A DNA stretch of 14,188 nucleotides from DASSHC01 sp035693105 (GTDB taxonomy: Bacteria; Chloroflexota; Chloroflexia; Thermomicrobiales; Thermomicrobiaceae): assembly GCA_035693105.1 (NCBI GenBank), contig DASSHC010000480.1:1-14188 (forward strand). Reading direction: 5' to 3'. Made by a program: the position numbers and the translations under genes. The stretch's first letter is position 1; each line of letters begins with the position of its first letter. Of this stretch, positions 1 to 6,575 are shown piece after piece. The notes beneath the pieces are model-generated. The model worked only from the letters and a program-made list of their open reading frames with translations. It was not told the origin of the DNA and did not search any database.

Positions 1-1
1 G

Positions 2-349
2 TGGTTTCAGGTCTGGATGGGCGAGGGGTACGCGAAGCTGGCGCCGATCGCGCACTGGGACCCGGCCGACCCCGTGGAGCAGCCGCCGCTGGCCGCTCCC
101 GAACTGGTTGAGGGTCTCAATGCCACCTGGGCCATGATCCAGGACGCCCTGGACCGCTGGACCGCCGCCGATCTCGAACGAGTCTTCCAACTGCCGGCGG
201 CCGTGCGCGAAGAGGAGCGGGAGTTCTATACCCCGGTCAACCGGCAGTGGATCATCTGGCACGTGCTGGAGCACGAGATCCACCACGGCGGCGAGCTGTC
301 GCTGGCCCTGGGCGCCCACGGCCTGCCGGGCATCTACGGGGACATGTAA
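2..349 (+). CDS. DinB-family protein, 3' part (cut by left window edge)
   Basis: The frame is open from the first bases of the window (W-F-Q-V-W before the first ATG at 17), so the real start probably lies upstream and only the C-terminal ~115 residues are visible. The segment near the end, W-H-V-L-E-H-E-I-H-H-G-G-E, carries the His cluster typical of the last helix of DinB/YfiT-like four-helix bundles, where histidines bind a divalent metal. It is followed by the family-like ending A-L-G-A-H-G-L-P-G. DinB-like proteins include bacillithiol- and mycothiol-dependent transferases and damage-inducible proteins of unknown role; nothing here fixes the substrate. It ends at TAA 347-349 and converges on the MFS gene, with a large inverted repeat between them. 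Family assignment is fairly sure; specific function is unknown. Confidence 0.8.
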   Translation, partial: WFQVWMGEGYAKLAPIAHWDPADPVEQPPLAAPELVEGLNATWAMIQDALDRWTAADLERVFQLPAAVREEEREFYTPVNRQWIIWHVLEHEIHHGGELSLALGAHGLPGIYGDM

Positions 350-385
350 AAGGGCTCCGTTCCGCGCTTATCCGCCGTTCCTCCC

Positions 386-485
386 CTGTCATGCTGAGGC
401 CGCAGCCGAAGGATCTCTTCTGCCCTACACCTTTGGTGGTGTTCCAGCGCTAGGAGAGATCCTTCGCTGCGACTCAGGATGACAG
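386..485. repeat. Long imperfect inverted repeat (GAAGGATCT-type, REP-like) between convergent genes
   Basis: The left arm, 386-418, starts CTGTCATGCTGAGG and ends CGAAGGATCTCT. The right arm, 455-485, is its reverse complement apart from one substitution and a few bulged bases around the middle. The 36-base interval contains a smaller hairpin, ACACC (427-431) with GGTGT (438-442). The transcript on either strand would fold into a stem of about 30 pairs. It sits exactly between the stop codons of the DinB and MFS genes, so it may act as a two-way terminator or RNA-end protector, although there is no T-tract. From memory, the core resembles a dispersed intergenic repeat in several high-GC bacteria; only one copy is present here. 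Confidence 0.75.
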
Positions 486-537
486 ATGTAGGGCTTATGC
501 CCCTCTTGAGACACACACCTCCATCATCTGGCTGCCT

Positions 538-1806
538 TCAGCCCCGCGCCACCTCCGCCATCGGCCCGGCCTGACGCAGCGGGGCGCTGAGGGTGGTCAG
601 CAGCGCCAGGCCGAGGGCCGGGACGAAGGTGATCCAGACGGTACCGATCGGCCCGTACCACTCCAGCAGCAGCCCCGTCACGAGAAACCCGAGCGTCTGC
701 CCGCCGAAGGTGCCCAGGCGGAAGACGCTATTGACCCGCCCCTGCAGCGCGTCGGGGATCAGCGCCAGCCGGTAGCTGAACTGCGTGCTGCTGAAGATCG
801 GCACGAAGAGGAAGCTGAGCGCGTTGGCCAGGCCGAGCCAGAGCACGGTCGGCGCCAGCGCGTAGGGCGGCCAGGTGATGGCGAAGATCCAGGCGATGAC
901 GACCATCAGCTGCCCAACCGTGAAGCGGCGCTGGGCCAGCGGCGTCAAGAGCGCCCCGGCGATGGTGCCGGCGCCGCCGAGCGAGAAGACCAGTCCGATG
1001 GCGGCCGGCGAGGCGCCGCGGTGCCGGGCCAGCTCGATCAGCAGCAGCGTCCAGCCGCCGTAGAGCAGATTGACGCCGGCGTTGAGGAACATCAGCAGCC
1101 GCACCACCGGCTGCCCCCAGAGCCAGCGCACCCCCTCGCCGATCTCGCCGGCCAGCGCCCGCCGCTCGACCGTCCGCTCCTCCTGGAAGCGGGCACGGAT
1201 GGCGCCGAGCGAGAGGGCCGAGGCGAAGTAGGAGACCGCGTCGGCCACGAAGGGGAGCGCGCGGCCGAGGCCGAAGAGGACGCCGCCGAGCGCGGGGCCG
1301 AGGAGCGTCGCCACCGATTCGGTCACCTGGTTCTGCGAGACCGCGTCGGCCAGTTGGCTGCGCGGCACCACGCGGGTCAGCGCGGCGGCCTCGGCCAGCC
1401 CGAAGAAGAGAAAGAGCGTGCCCTCGATGGCGCTGACGGCGTAGAGCTGGAGCGCGCTCAGTCGCCCGAGCAGCAGCACCAGCGGGATGCTGGCGAAGGC
1501 CAGCGCCCGGCCGACATCGCAGAGGATCATCACCGCCTTGCGGTTCCAGCGGTCGACGAAGGCGCCGGCCGGCAGGCCGAAGAGGACGTAGGCCAGCCCG
1601 CGCAGCGCGCCGAGCAGCCCGGCCTGGGCCGGCGAACCGGTGACCGCCAGGATCAGCAGCGGCAGCGCCAGCAGCGAGGCCTGCGAGCCGAGCGAGGAGA
1701 CGCCCTGCCCGCTCCAGAGCAGCAGATAGTCGCGGTTGCGCCAGAGGGCGAGATAGTTCCCGAGACCCCTGGTCTGGTCGTGCGTCGTATCCGAATCGGT
1801 CAACAT
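538..1806 (-). CDS. MFS transporter (EntS/MFS_3-like exporter)
   Basis: A 422-residue polytopic membrane protein, the usual size for a 12-helix major facilitator. The cytoplasmic loop after helix 2 has a motif-A-like stretch, G-A-F-V-D-R-W-N-R-K (residues 81-90). The second half has P-D-A-L-Q-G-R-V-N-S-V-F-R, typical of the MFS_3/EntS-like exporters that include macrolide and enterobactin efflux pumps. It probably exports a small molecule by proton antiport; the substrate cannot be read from sequence. The ATG at 1806 is preceded by AAGGA about nine bases upstream. The next minus-strand gene upstream encodes a SAM methyltransferase, but a terminator-like hairpin separates them, so they may not form one operon. 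The reading frame looks intact. Family is sure; substrate unknown. Confidence 0.92.
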   Translation of the reverse strand: MLTDSDTTHDQTRGLGNYLALWRNRDYLLLWSGQGVSSLGSQASLLALPLLILAVTGSPAQAGLLGALRGLAYVLFGLPAGAFVDRWNRKAVMILCDVGRALAFASIPLVLLLGRLSALQLYAVSAIEGTLFLFFGLAEAAALTRVVPRSQLADAVSQNQVTESVATLLGPALGGVLFGLGRALPFVADAVSYFASALSLGAIRARFQEERTVERRALAGEIGEGVRWLWGQPVVRLLMFLNAGVNLLYGGWTLLLIELARHRGASPAAIGLVFSLGGAGTIAGALLTPLAQRRFTVGQLMVVIAWIFAITWPPYALAPTVLWLGLANALSFLFVPIFSSTQFSYRLALIPDALQGRVNSVFRLGTFGGQTLGFLVTGLLLEWYGPIGTVWITFVPALGLALLTTLSAPLRQAGPMAEVARG

Positions 1807-1832
1807 GCCCAGTCATCCTTGAATCGTAAGCA

Positions 1833-1867
1833 ACAAAAAACCGCGCCGGCTGTGGGGCCGGCGCGGT
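1833..1867 (-). terminator. Intrinsic terminator or attenuator between methyltransferase and MFS genes
   Basis: Perfect 10-bp stem CCGCGCCGGC (1841-1850) with GCCGGCGCGG (1857-1866), a six-base loop, and one more A-T pair outside (1840/1867). On the minus strand it is followed directly by six T's (complement of 1835-1840), the layout of a rho-independent terminator. It lies about 160 bases after the methyltransferase stop and only about 27 bases before the MFS ATG. It could therefore end the upstream transcript or attenuate read-through into the MFS gene. I see no convincing promoter between hairpin and ATG. Confidence 0.85.
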
Positions 1868-1908
1868 CTGCTGCTCGATCGACTCAGGGTCGCCGGAAAC
1901 TGGGCAGA

Positions 1909-2022
1909 CTACGGCACGGCCACCTGGGAGTGGTCGCTCTCATCATCAGGGGCATGCTCTGTGATGTCCGTGCCCGCATCGCTGTCGTGTGCTCCAAAAG
2001 CGGCCAACCAACGCGGCGGCAA
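1909..2022 (-). CDS. Possible 37-codon small ORF (leader peptide candidate)
   Basis: On the minus strand a TTG at 2022, two bases after the methyltransferase stop, opens a 37-codon frame ending at TAG 1911-1909. It encodes an Asp/Glu/His-rich peptide (core A-H-D-S-D-A-G-T-D-I-T-E-H, tail S-Q-V-A-V-P). The terminator-like hairpin begins about 40 bases after its stop. The start is weak: TTG, with only GAG/TAGG-like bases ahead. In this GC-rich sequence open frames of this length occur by chance, so coding status is doubtful. It is listed because the order small ORF, hairpin, T-tract, efflux gene resembles attenuation leaders. No recognised family. Confidence 0.15.
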   Translation of the reverse strand: MPPRWLAAFGAHDSDAGTDITEHAPDDESDHSQVAVP

Positions 2023-2024
2023 GC

Positions 2025-2855
2025 CTACTCGGCGGCCAGGGGCGCGTCAAGGGGCTTACGCGCCACGATGCGCAGGCGGCGGTAGTCGGCCCACCAGGCG
2101 CCGTCGTGGAAGAGGGCGTTCCGCAGGCGCGCCTCGACTCCGGCCACGATCGCCCCGCGTGCGCTATCCGTCAGTCCGGCGAAGAGATCGTCGGTGAACA
2201 TCGCCAGCCAGAGGCGCAGGCCCGCCTCGCCCTGCTCCAGCCGCGTGGGGCGGTCGAAGAGGACGGCGGAGAGCGGCTCCAGGCCGTGGCGCTCCAGCCG
2301 CGCGCTGAACTCGGCGATGCCGGGGAAGGTCCAGGGGATGCGCGCGCCGCGCCGGCCCTCGCCCGCCTCCGCCAGCGCCGCCCGCAACGCGCCGATCAGC
2401 GCCGCGACGTTGCCCCTGCCGCCGAACTCGGCCACGAAGCGCCCGCCCGGCTTGAGCGCGCCCGCCACCGCGCGGGCGACCCCCTCGTGGTCCGGCACCC
2501 AGTGGATCACCGCGTTGGAGAAGACCGCGTCGCAGGGGGCCGCCAGGCGAAAATCGGCCGCGTCGCCCACCATGAAGCGCAGCTGGGGGTAGCTGCGCCG
2601 CGCCTGCTCGATCATCTCGGGCGAGGCGTCGAGCCCGATCACCTCGGCGCCCCGCGCGGCGATCTCGGCGGCGAGCTGCCCGGTGCCGCAGCCGAGGTCG
2701 AGGATGCGCTCGCCGGGCTGGGGGTCGAGCAGCTCCACCAGCGGCGCGCCGTAGGCCGAGACGAAGCCGAACGAGCGGTCGTAGAGACCGGCATCCCAGG
2801 TCAGCGCGCTCACCCCGCCCGCGCCACTTCCGCGCTCGTCATCTCCAGCCGGCAC
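2025..2855 (-). CDS. Class I SAM-dependent methyltransferase (trans-aconitate methyltransferase-like)
   Basis: A 276-residue Rossmann-fold methyltransferase. Motif I I-L-D-L-G-C-G-T-G (51-59) binds the SAM methionine/ribose side and G-L-D-A-S (74-78) supplies the acidic ribose contact. G-D-A-A-D-F (97-102), the D-A-V-F-S-N-A-V-I-H-W-V strand (109-120) and L-K-P-G-G-R-F (134-140) complete the core. The S-N-A-x-x-H-W pattern and the early W-x-A-x-x-Y-D-R resemble the Tam (trans-aconitate 2-methyltransferase) group and general small-molecule methyltransferases. The substrate is not determinable. The GTG at 2855 is chosen because GGAGGAGGAG lies about three to five bases ahead; a later in-frame GTG at 2813 would begin nearer the conserved W-D-A-G-L-Y-D but has a poorer SD. 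It is divergent from the gene at 3046. Confidence 0.88.
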   Translation of the reverse strand: MPAGDDERGSGAGGVSALTWDAGLYDRSFGFVSAYGAPLVELLDPQPGERILDLGCGTGQLAAEIAARGAEVIGLDASPEMIEQARRSYPQLRFMVGDAADFRLAAPCDAVFSNAVIHWVPDHEGVARAVAGALKPGGRFVAEFGGRGNVAALIGALRAALAEAGEGRRGARIPWTFPGIAEFSARLERHGLEPLSAVLFDRPTRLEQGEAGLRLWLAMFTDDLFAGLTDSARGAIVAGVEARLRNALFHDGAWWADYRRLRIVARKPLDAPLAAE

Positions 2856-2972
2856 CTGCTCCTCCTCCGACTCATCGCAGTGATCTAACCTCGCCCGCTG
2901 AGTCTACCAGCGAGCCTGGGTGGCGGGGCACCGGAGTACGATGGCGCGCTGTATCTCCAGCGGCAACGATGT

Positions 2973-2978
2973 TAGGAT
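2973..2978 (+). promoter_or_regulatory. Possible -10 box (TAGGAT) upstream of the NTF2-like gene
   Basis: TAGGAT matches four of six positions of TATAAT and stands out in a GC-rich 190-base divergent intergenic region. It lies about 68 bases before the ATG at 3046. No good -35 element is present at the expected distance (2950-2955 reads TGTATC), so this is a weak suggestion. Confidence 0.2.
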
Positions 2979-3045
2979 GATCCCATCAACGCTCAATCGC
3001 ACCGTCGCGCCGCGGGGCGGCCTCAACGAGGAGCGGGTTCAGAGG

Positions 3046-3495
3046 ATGGACCGTCCGAAGCGCTCGGTCTCGATCGTCGCCGCACTGGCGGTCGCGCTGA
3101 TGGCCGCCACGATCGCCGTCGCGTTGACGGCCGGCTCGGGCTCCGTATCGCGCTTCCCGCCCGGCTCGGCCGAGGACGTGCTGCAGCGCTATCTCCAGGC
3201 GGTGCAGAACCGCGATGCCCAGGCGGCCTACGGCCTCCTCTCGGCCGACGCGCGCCGGCTGATGCCGGAGAGCGAGTTCGCCGACCGCATCGGCCGCGGC
3301 CCGATCGAGCGCCAGCGGATCGCGCTGCGCGGCATCGAGCGCGACGCGCGGGGGGAGGGCGTGAGCGTCACGCTCGCGGTCACGCGTCCGGCCGATCCCG
3401 GCCTGGGGATCGACTCCGTCTCCTACACCTCGACGCTGGGCCTGGTTCGCGAGGACGGGGGTTGGCGCATCGAGCAGCCGGTGGTGTTCTTCTAG
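3046..3495 (+). CDS. Membrane-anchored NTF2/DUF4878-like small protein
   Basis: A 149-residue protein with a basic start (M-D-R-P-K-R) and one hydrophobic helix at about residues 8-29, then an extracytoplasmic domain. There is no lipobox Cys and no obvious signal-peptidase site, so it is more likely an anchored or secreted protein than a lipoprotein. The domain begins A-E-D-V-L-Q-R-Y-L-Q-A-V-Q-N-R-D-A-Q-A-A-Y and ends G-G-W-R-I, the layout of DUF4878/SnoaL-like NTF2 folds (helical start, closing Trp strand). The frame is open upstream to 2920, but the ATG at 3046 puts the signal helix at the N-terminus and has GAGGAG about 12 bases ahead, a slightly long spacing. It ends 28 bases before the DUF5671 gene and is probably co-transcribed with it. 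Function unknown. Confidence 0.75.
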   Translation: MDRPKRSVSIVAALAVALMAATIAVALTAGSGSVSRFPPGSAEDVLQRYLQAVQNRDAQAAYGLLSADARRLMPESEFADRIGRGPIERQRIALRGIERDARGEGVSVTLAVTRPADPGLGIDSVSYTSTLGLVREDGGWRIEQPVVFF

Positions 3496-3523
3496 CGGCG
3501 CGTGTGCCCGAGGAGTGTCGTCC

Positions 3524-5230
3524 GTGGTGATCGCCCGCCGCCTCTACCTCTACTTCGTCGCCGCCGCCAGCCTGGCGCCGCTGGCGCTCGGGCTGGTCAA
3601 CCTGCTGCGGCTGGCGCTGCGCTGGCTCTGGGAGGCGCTCGCGGGTAGCCAGGCGCTGCCCGGCGCGTCGCTGGGGACGCGCCAGCAGCTCAGTCTCTAC
3701 GCCGCGCTCGTGCTGGTGGCGCTGCCGATCTGGCTGCTGCACTGGTGGCTGGCCCAGCGCGCCGCCCGCGGGGCCGGGCCGGAGGCCGCCGGGGAGCGCG
3801 GCTCGCTCATCCGCGCGTTCTATCTCGCGCTGGTGCTGCTGGGATCGTTCGTCACCTGGCTGGTGGCGGCCGAGCGGCTGATCGAGCACCTCGTCCTCGC
3901 GCTGCTGGGGCCGGGGAGCGTCGCGGCCGACTCGGCGCTGCCCAACGCGCTGGCGATCCTGCTGGTCGCCGGAGCGATCTGGGCCTACCACCTGCGCGTC
4001 GCGCTGGCCGACCTGCGCGCGGGCGAGCTGCCGGCGGAAGCGGCGGCGCTGCCGCGGCTCTACCGCTACCTGGCGGCCTTCGGCGGCGCGCTCCTCCTCC
4101 TCTTCGGCGCCTCGGCGCTGATCCACCTGCTGACCGACGTGCTGCTCCCCAACCGCGTACTGACCACCGCGCCGCACTGGTGGCTCGGCCGGCTGGCGAA
4201 CGGCGTGGCGCTGACCGCGGCCGGGCTGCTGGCCTGGGGGCTGCACTGGGGCTACGCGGAGCGGCTGGTGCGGAGTGGGCGCCAGAGTTGGCTGGCCGCC
4301 GCCGAGCGCGCCTCCGCGCTGCGCCGGCTCTACCTGTATGCCGTGCTGGCGGTCGCCGTCTTCGCCACGCTGCTCGGGCTGGGCCGCGGGCTGGACGCGC
4401 TGCTGCGCTGGGCGCTCGGCGCCGAGCCCGGGCTCGCCGCCGGGCCGCGCGCCTGGGAGCTGCTCGACCCGCTGCTGGGCGCGCTGCCCTTCGCCCTCTT
4501 CTGGGGCTACCAGCGCGCGCTGCTTGGCCGAGAGGAGCGCGTTGCCGCCGAGGACCGGCGCCAGGCCGCCACCCGTCGCCTCTATGGCTATCTGGTGGCC
4601 CTGGTGGGGCTGGCGCTGGCGGCGGCGGGCATGGCGCTGCTGCTCGACGTCCTGATCGACCTGGCCTCGGGCGGCCGTGTGGGTGCTCCGGCCGGCTGGT
4701 GGCGCGGCGAATTGAGCCGCGACCTGGCGCTGGCCGCCGTCGGTCTGGCGGTCTGGCTCTGGCAGTGGCGCGCGATCCAGCGCCGGCTCGCGCGGGCGCC
4801 GCTGGCCGAGCGCGCCGCCACCGTGCGCCGCGTCTACCTCTATCTGGTGCTGGCCGGCGCGCTCCTGAGCCTCCTCGGCAGCCTGGCGGTCGTCATCTAC
4901 CGCGTGCTGAGCGTGATCCTGGGCGTCGACGCGTTCCACGGCCTCGCCGGGCACCTGAGCCAGCCGCTCGGCATCGCGCTGGTAGCCGCCGCGCTGACCG
5001 CCTACCACCTGCTGCTGCTGCGCCGTGACCTGTCTTCTCAGCCGTCCGCGCCGGGCCCGCAGCGCCGGGCGCTCGTCCTGACCGCCCCGCCTGGGACCGA
5101 CCTCGACGCCCTGCTGGCCAGCCTGCGTGCCGGGCTCCCCAGCGGCGCCTCGCTCGCGGAGCTTGCCGGCGGTTCGATGCAACTCGCCGACGAGGCGCCG
5201 GGGAGCGAGCACGCGGCTCCGATGGCTTGA
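3524..5230 (+). CDS. Polytopic membrane protein with six tandem DUF5671-like modules
   Basis: A ~568-residue membrane protein made of six units of about 81-91 residues. Each unit opens with an R-R-L-Y-L-Y-type motif (residues about 5, 96, 177, 267, 351, 435), then a helix, a variable loop, a second helix, and a closing aromatic/His/Gln motif (W-L-L-H-W-W, W-A-Y-H-L, W-G-L-H-W-G-Y, F-W-G-Y-Q-R, W-L-W-Q-W-R, A-Y-H-L-L). This matches DUF5671, a membrane domain of unknown function. About twelve helices are predicted by eye. A soluble tail (about 505-568) follows, including A-L-V-L-T-A-P-P-G-T-D-L-D-A-L-L. GTG 3524 is preferred because GAGGAG (3510-3515) lies eight bases ahead; GTG 3515 would overlap that SD. 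It probably forms an operon with the NTF2-like gene. Function unknown; transport or sensing is only a guess. Confidence 0.88.
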   Translation: MVIARRLYLYFVAAASLAPLALGLVNLLRLALRWLWEALAGSQALPGASLGTRQQLSLYAALVLVALPIWLLHWWLAQRAARGAGPEAAGERGSLIRAFYLALVLLGSFVTWLVAAERLIEHLVLALLGPGSVAADSALPNALAILLVAGAIWAYHLRVALADLRAGELPAEAAALPRLYRYLAAFGGALLLLFGASALIHLLTDVLLPNRVLTTAPHWWLGRLANGVALTAAGLLAWGLHWGYAERLVRSGRQSWLAAAERASALRRLYLYAVLAVAVFATLLGLGRGLDALLRWALGAEPGLAAGPRAWELLDPLLGALPFALFWGYQRALLGREERVAAEDRRQAATRRLYGYLVALVGLALAAAGMALLLDVLIDLASGGRVGAPAGWWRGELSRDLALAAVGLAVWLWQWRAIQRRLARAPLAERAATVRRVYLYLVLAGALLSLLGSLAVVIYRVLSVILGVDAFHGLAGHLSQPLGIALVAAALTAYHLLLLRRDLSSQPSAPGPQRRALVLTAPPGTDLDALLASLRAGLPSGASLAELAGGSMQLADEAPGSEHAAPMA

Positions 5231-5275
5231 CCGGGCCGGGTGGCGTTTGGTCTGATTGTCGGGATGGAGGTTCAG

Positions 5276-5572
5276 GTGACGGACATCATGACGCCGGAAC
5301 AGGTTGCGGATTATCTCCAGGTTTCACGAGAGACCGTCTACCGGCTGATTCGCTCGGGAGAGTTGGCAGCCGTGCGCATCGGACGAACCTATCGCATCCC
5401 CCACGCGGAACTGCAGGCTTTCCTGCGTAGCCACGGTACGCGGGTCGAGATTCGCCAGGCGCTCTTCCGCCGCGCTCTGGCAGTCGGTGAGCGCAACCCG
5501 CAGCTCGATGGAGACCTCCTGCTCGAACAGCTTGAGCACGACGAGCAGGCATCCTCGCGCGCCTCAGGCTGA
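5276..5572 (+). CDS. Excisionase/MerR-type HTH protein, probable antitoxin of the PIN toxin
   Basis: A 98-residue protein. Residues 6-54 form an HTH_17 (excisionase-like, MerR superfamily) domain: T-P-E-Q-V-A-D-Y-L-Q-V-S-R-E-T-V-Y-R-L-I, the turn R-S-G-E-L, then V-R-I-G-R-T-Y-R-I-P and an A-F-L helix. The C-terminal ~45 residues, charged and partly helical, would be the toxin-binding part by analogy. The GTG at 5276 is chosen because TGGAGG (5265-5270) sits five bases ahead; the frame is also open from GTG 5240 and ATG 5264. Its stop TGA overlaps the ATG of the PIN gene by one base (T-G-A-T-G), so the two are translationally coupled. Such pairs are predicted type II toxin-antitoxin modules; the DNA-binding protein would repress the pair. 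No operator palindrome is evident in the 45 bases upstream. Confidence 0.85.
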   Translation: MTDIMTPEQVADYLQVSRETVYRLIRSGELAAVRIGRTYRIPHAELQAFLRSHGTRVEIRQALFRRALAVGERNPQLDGDLLLEQLEHDEQASSRASG

Positions 5573-6033
5573 TGGCTCGTGTCGTCCGTGACGTCAATGT
5601 CATCATTTCGGCGCTGATCGCGCCGCGCGGGACACCACGCGCGCTGATTATGGCTTGGGAGGCATCGCGCTACGATGTCGTCGCCTCAGAAGGAATTATC
5701 CACGAGGTTCTGGAGAAACTGAGCGGTCCTCGCATTGGCGGTGCCTACCACGTTACCGCCGAGGATATCCGCTGGGTGACGGCGCTACTGCTGCGCGAAG
5801 CGGACCTGGTGCTCGTGCCGCCGGAGGCCGTGGCTTCGGTCACGGGCGACCCAGAAGACGACTACGTGCTCGCGACCGCGCGGATCGGCGCCGCGAATGC
5901 GCTCGTGACGGGTGATCGTGGACTGCTGGCGCTACGGGAGCACGAGGGAATACGCATCCTCAACCCTCGAGCGTTTCTCGACGAGCTCAACGACGAGATG
6001 GGTGAGGCGAAACCGACGACGATTGAGGGCTGA
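5572..6033 (+). CDS. PIN-domain toxin (COG1569-like putative ribonuclease)
   Basis: A 153-residue PIN-domain protein of normal length. The expected acidic residues are present: D7 in R-D-V-N-V-I-I-S-A-L, E45 in I-I-H-E-V-L-E, D96/D97 in D-P-E-D-D-Y-V-L-A-T-A, and D115 in V-T-G-D-R-G-L-L. The Mg2+ site therefore looks intact and the enzyme potentially active. PIN toxins cut RNA (tRNA, rRNA or mRNA) when freed from their antitoxin; the target here is unknown. The opening R-D-V-N-V-I-I-S-A-L and closing I-R-I-L-N-P-R-A-F-L fit the COG1569 putative toxin group. It overlaps the HTH gene by one base. The stretch is less GC-rich than its surroundings (hand count of 5641-5700: 33/60 G+C, against 52/60 in 4381-4440), which suggests acquisition. 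Confidence 0.88.
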   Translation: MARVVRDVNVIISALIAPRGTPRALIMAWEASRYDVVASEGIIHEVLEKLSGPRIGGAYHVTAEDIRWVTALLLREADLVLVPPEAVASVTGDPEDDYVLATARIGAANALVTGDRGLLALREHEGIRILNPRAFLDELNDEMGEAKPTTIEG

Positions 6034-6041
6034 GTCATCCC

Positions 6042-6575
6042 TCACCGCCACGGCTCCAGCAGGGCGACGAACGCATGCAGCACGGCCGGCTCCAGGATGG
6101 CGGCGCGGTCGCGGCGGCCCTGGGTCAGGATGCCGACCGCGCCCTGGCGCCGGCTCAGGCCCCTGGCGCCGGTCAGCTCGTCTAGCAGCGGGCCTAGCTC
6201 GGCCCCGGCGCGCAGCCGGACGGCCAGTTCGGGCGGCAGGGCGAAGCGCTCGCTCGCTCCCAGCCCGGTCCGCCCGGCGCGGTCGACCGCCGCCGCCCAG
6301 GAGACGGCGTAGAGCCGCCCGCCCGGCCCCTCGGCCACCCCCGACTCGATGCCCACCCCGTAGTCGGCATCCAGCGCCGCCCGCGCCGCCTCGGCTCGCG
6401 CCAGCGCGCCCCGCGCCGTCTCCTCGTCGCTCCAGGGCTGCGCCGGGACCCCGGAGGGAACATCGACCGTGGCGAGCTGGCAGGCGGGGAAGAGGGCCGC
6501 GGCCACACGCTCCACCGCGGCGCGCTTGGCCGGGTTGGTCGAGCCGAGCGCCAGCCGCGCCCGCGCCCCTGCCAT
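6042..6575 (-). CDS. yjjX: Inosine/xanthosine triphosphatase, DUF84 (YjjX family)
   Basis: A 177-residue DUF84/YjjX-family NTPase, the normal length. Family motifs run in order: G-S-T-N-P-A-K-R (11-18), G-V-P-A-Q-P-W-S-D-E-E-T (42-53), G-V-G-I-E-S-G-V (73-80), D-E-L-T-G (132-136) and G-A-V-G-I-L-T (145-151). Studied members hydrolyse ITP and XTP to the monophosphates and so clear damaged purine nucleotides from the pool in the cytoplasm. The ATG at 6575-6573 overlaps the TGA of the ABC permease gene by one base (T-G-A-T-G), so it is the third gene of a coupled operon. A link to the ABC transporter is not obvious. It converges on the PIN toxin gene with only eight bases between stops. Confidence 0.9.
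   Translation of the reverse strand: MAGARARLALGSTNPAKRAAVERVAAALFPACQLATVDVPSGVPAQPWSDEETARGALARAEAARAALDADYGVGIESGVAEGPGGRLYAVSWAAAVDRAGRTGLGASERFALPPELAVRLRAGAELGPLLDELTGARGLSRRQGAVGILTQGRRDRAAILEPAVLHAFVALLEPWR

Noticed and set aside
1021..2085. 354-codon plus-strand frame opposite the MFS gene and its leader
   Set aside because: Gln/Arg/Glu-rich shadow of the MFS gene; it also runs through the terminator hairpin.
3380..5212. 610-codon open frame on the minus strand opposite the DUF5671 gene
   Set aside because: It is rich in Gln, Arg, Gly and Ala with no domain, has no SD, and mirrors the codon structure of the opposite gene, whose helices and six-fold repeats are clearly real. Long antisense frames are expected at this GC level.
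6024..6044. TGAGGG/CCCTCA inverted repeat spanning the stops of the PIN and YjjX genes
   Set aside because: Six pairs around nine bases with no T-tract. It arises partly from the stop codons themselves and is too weak to call a terminator.
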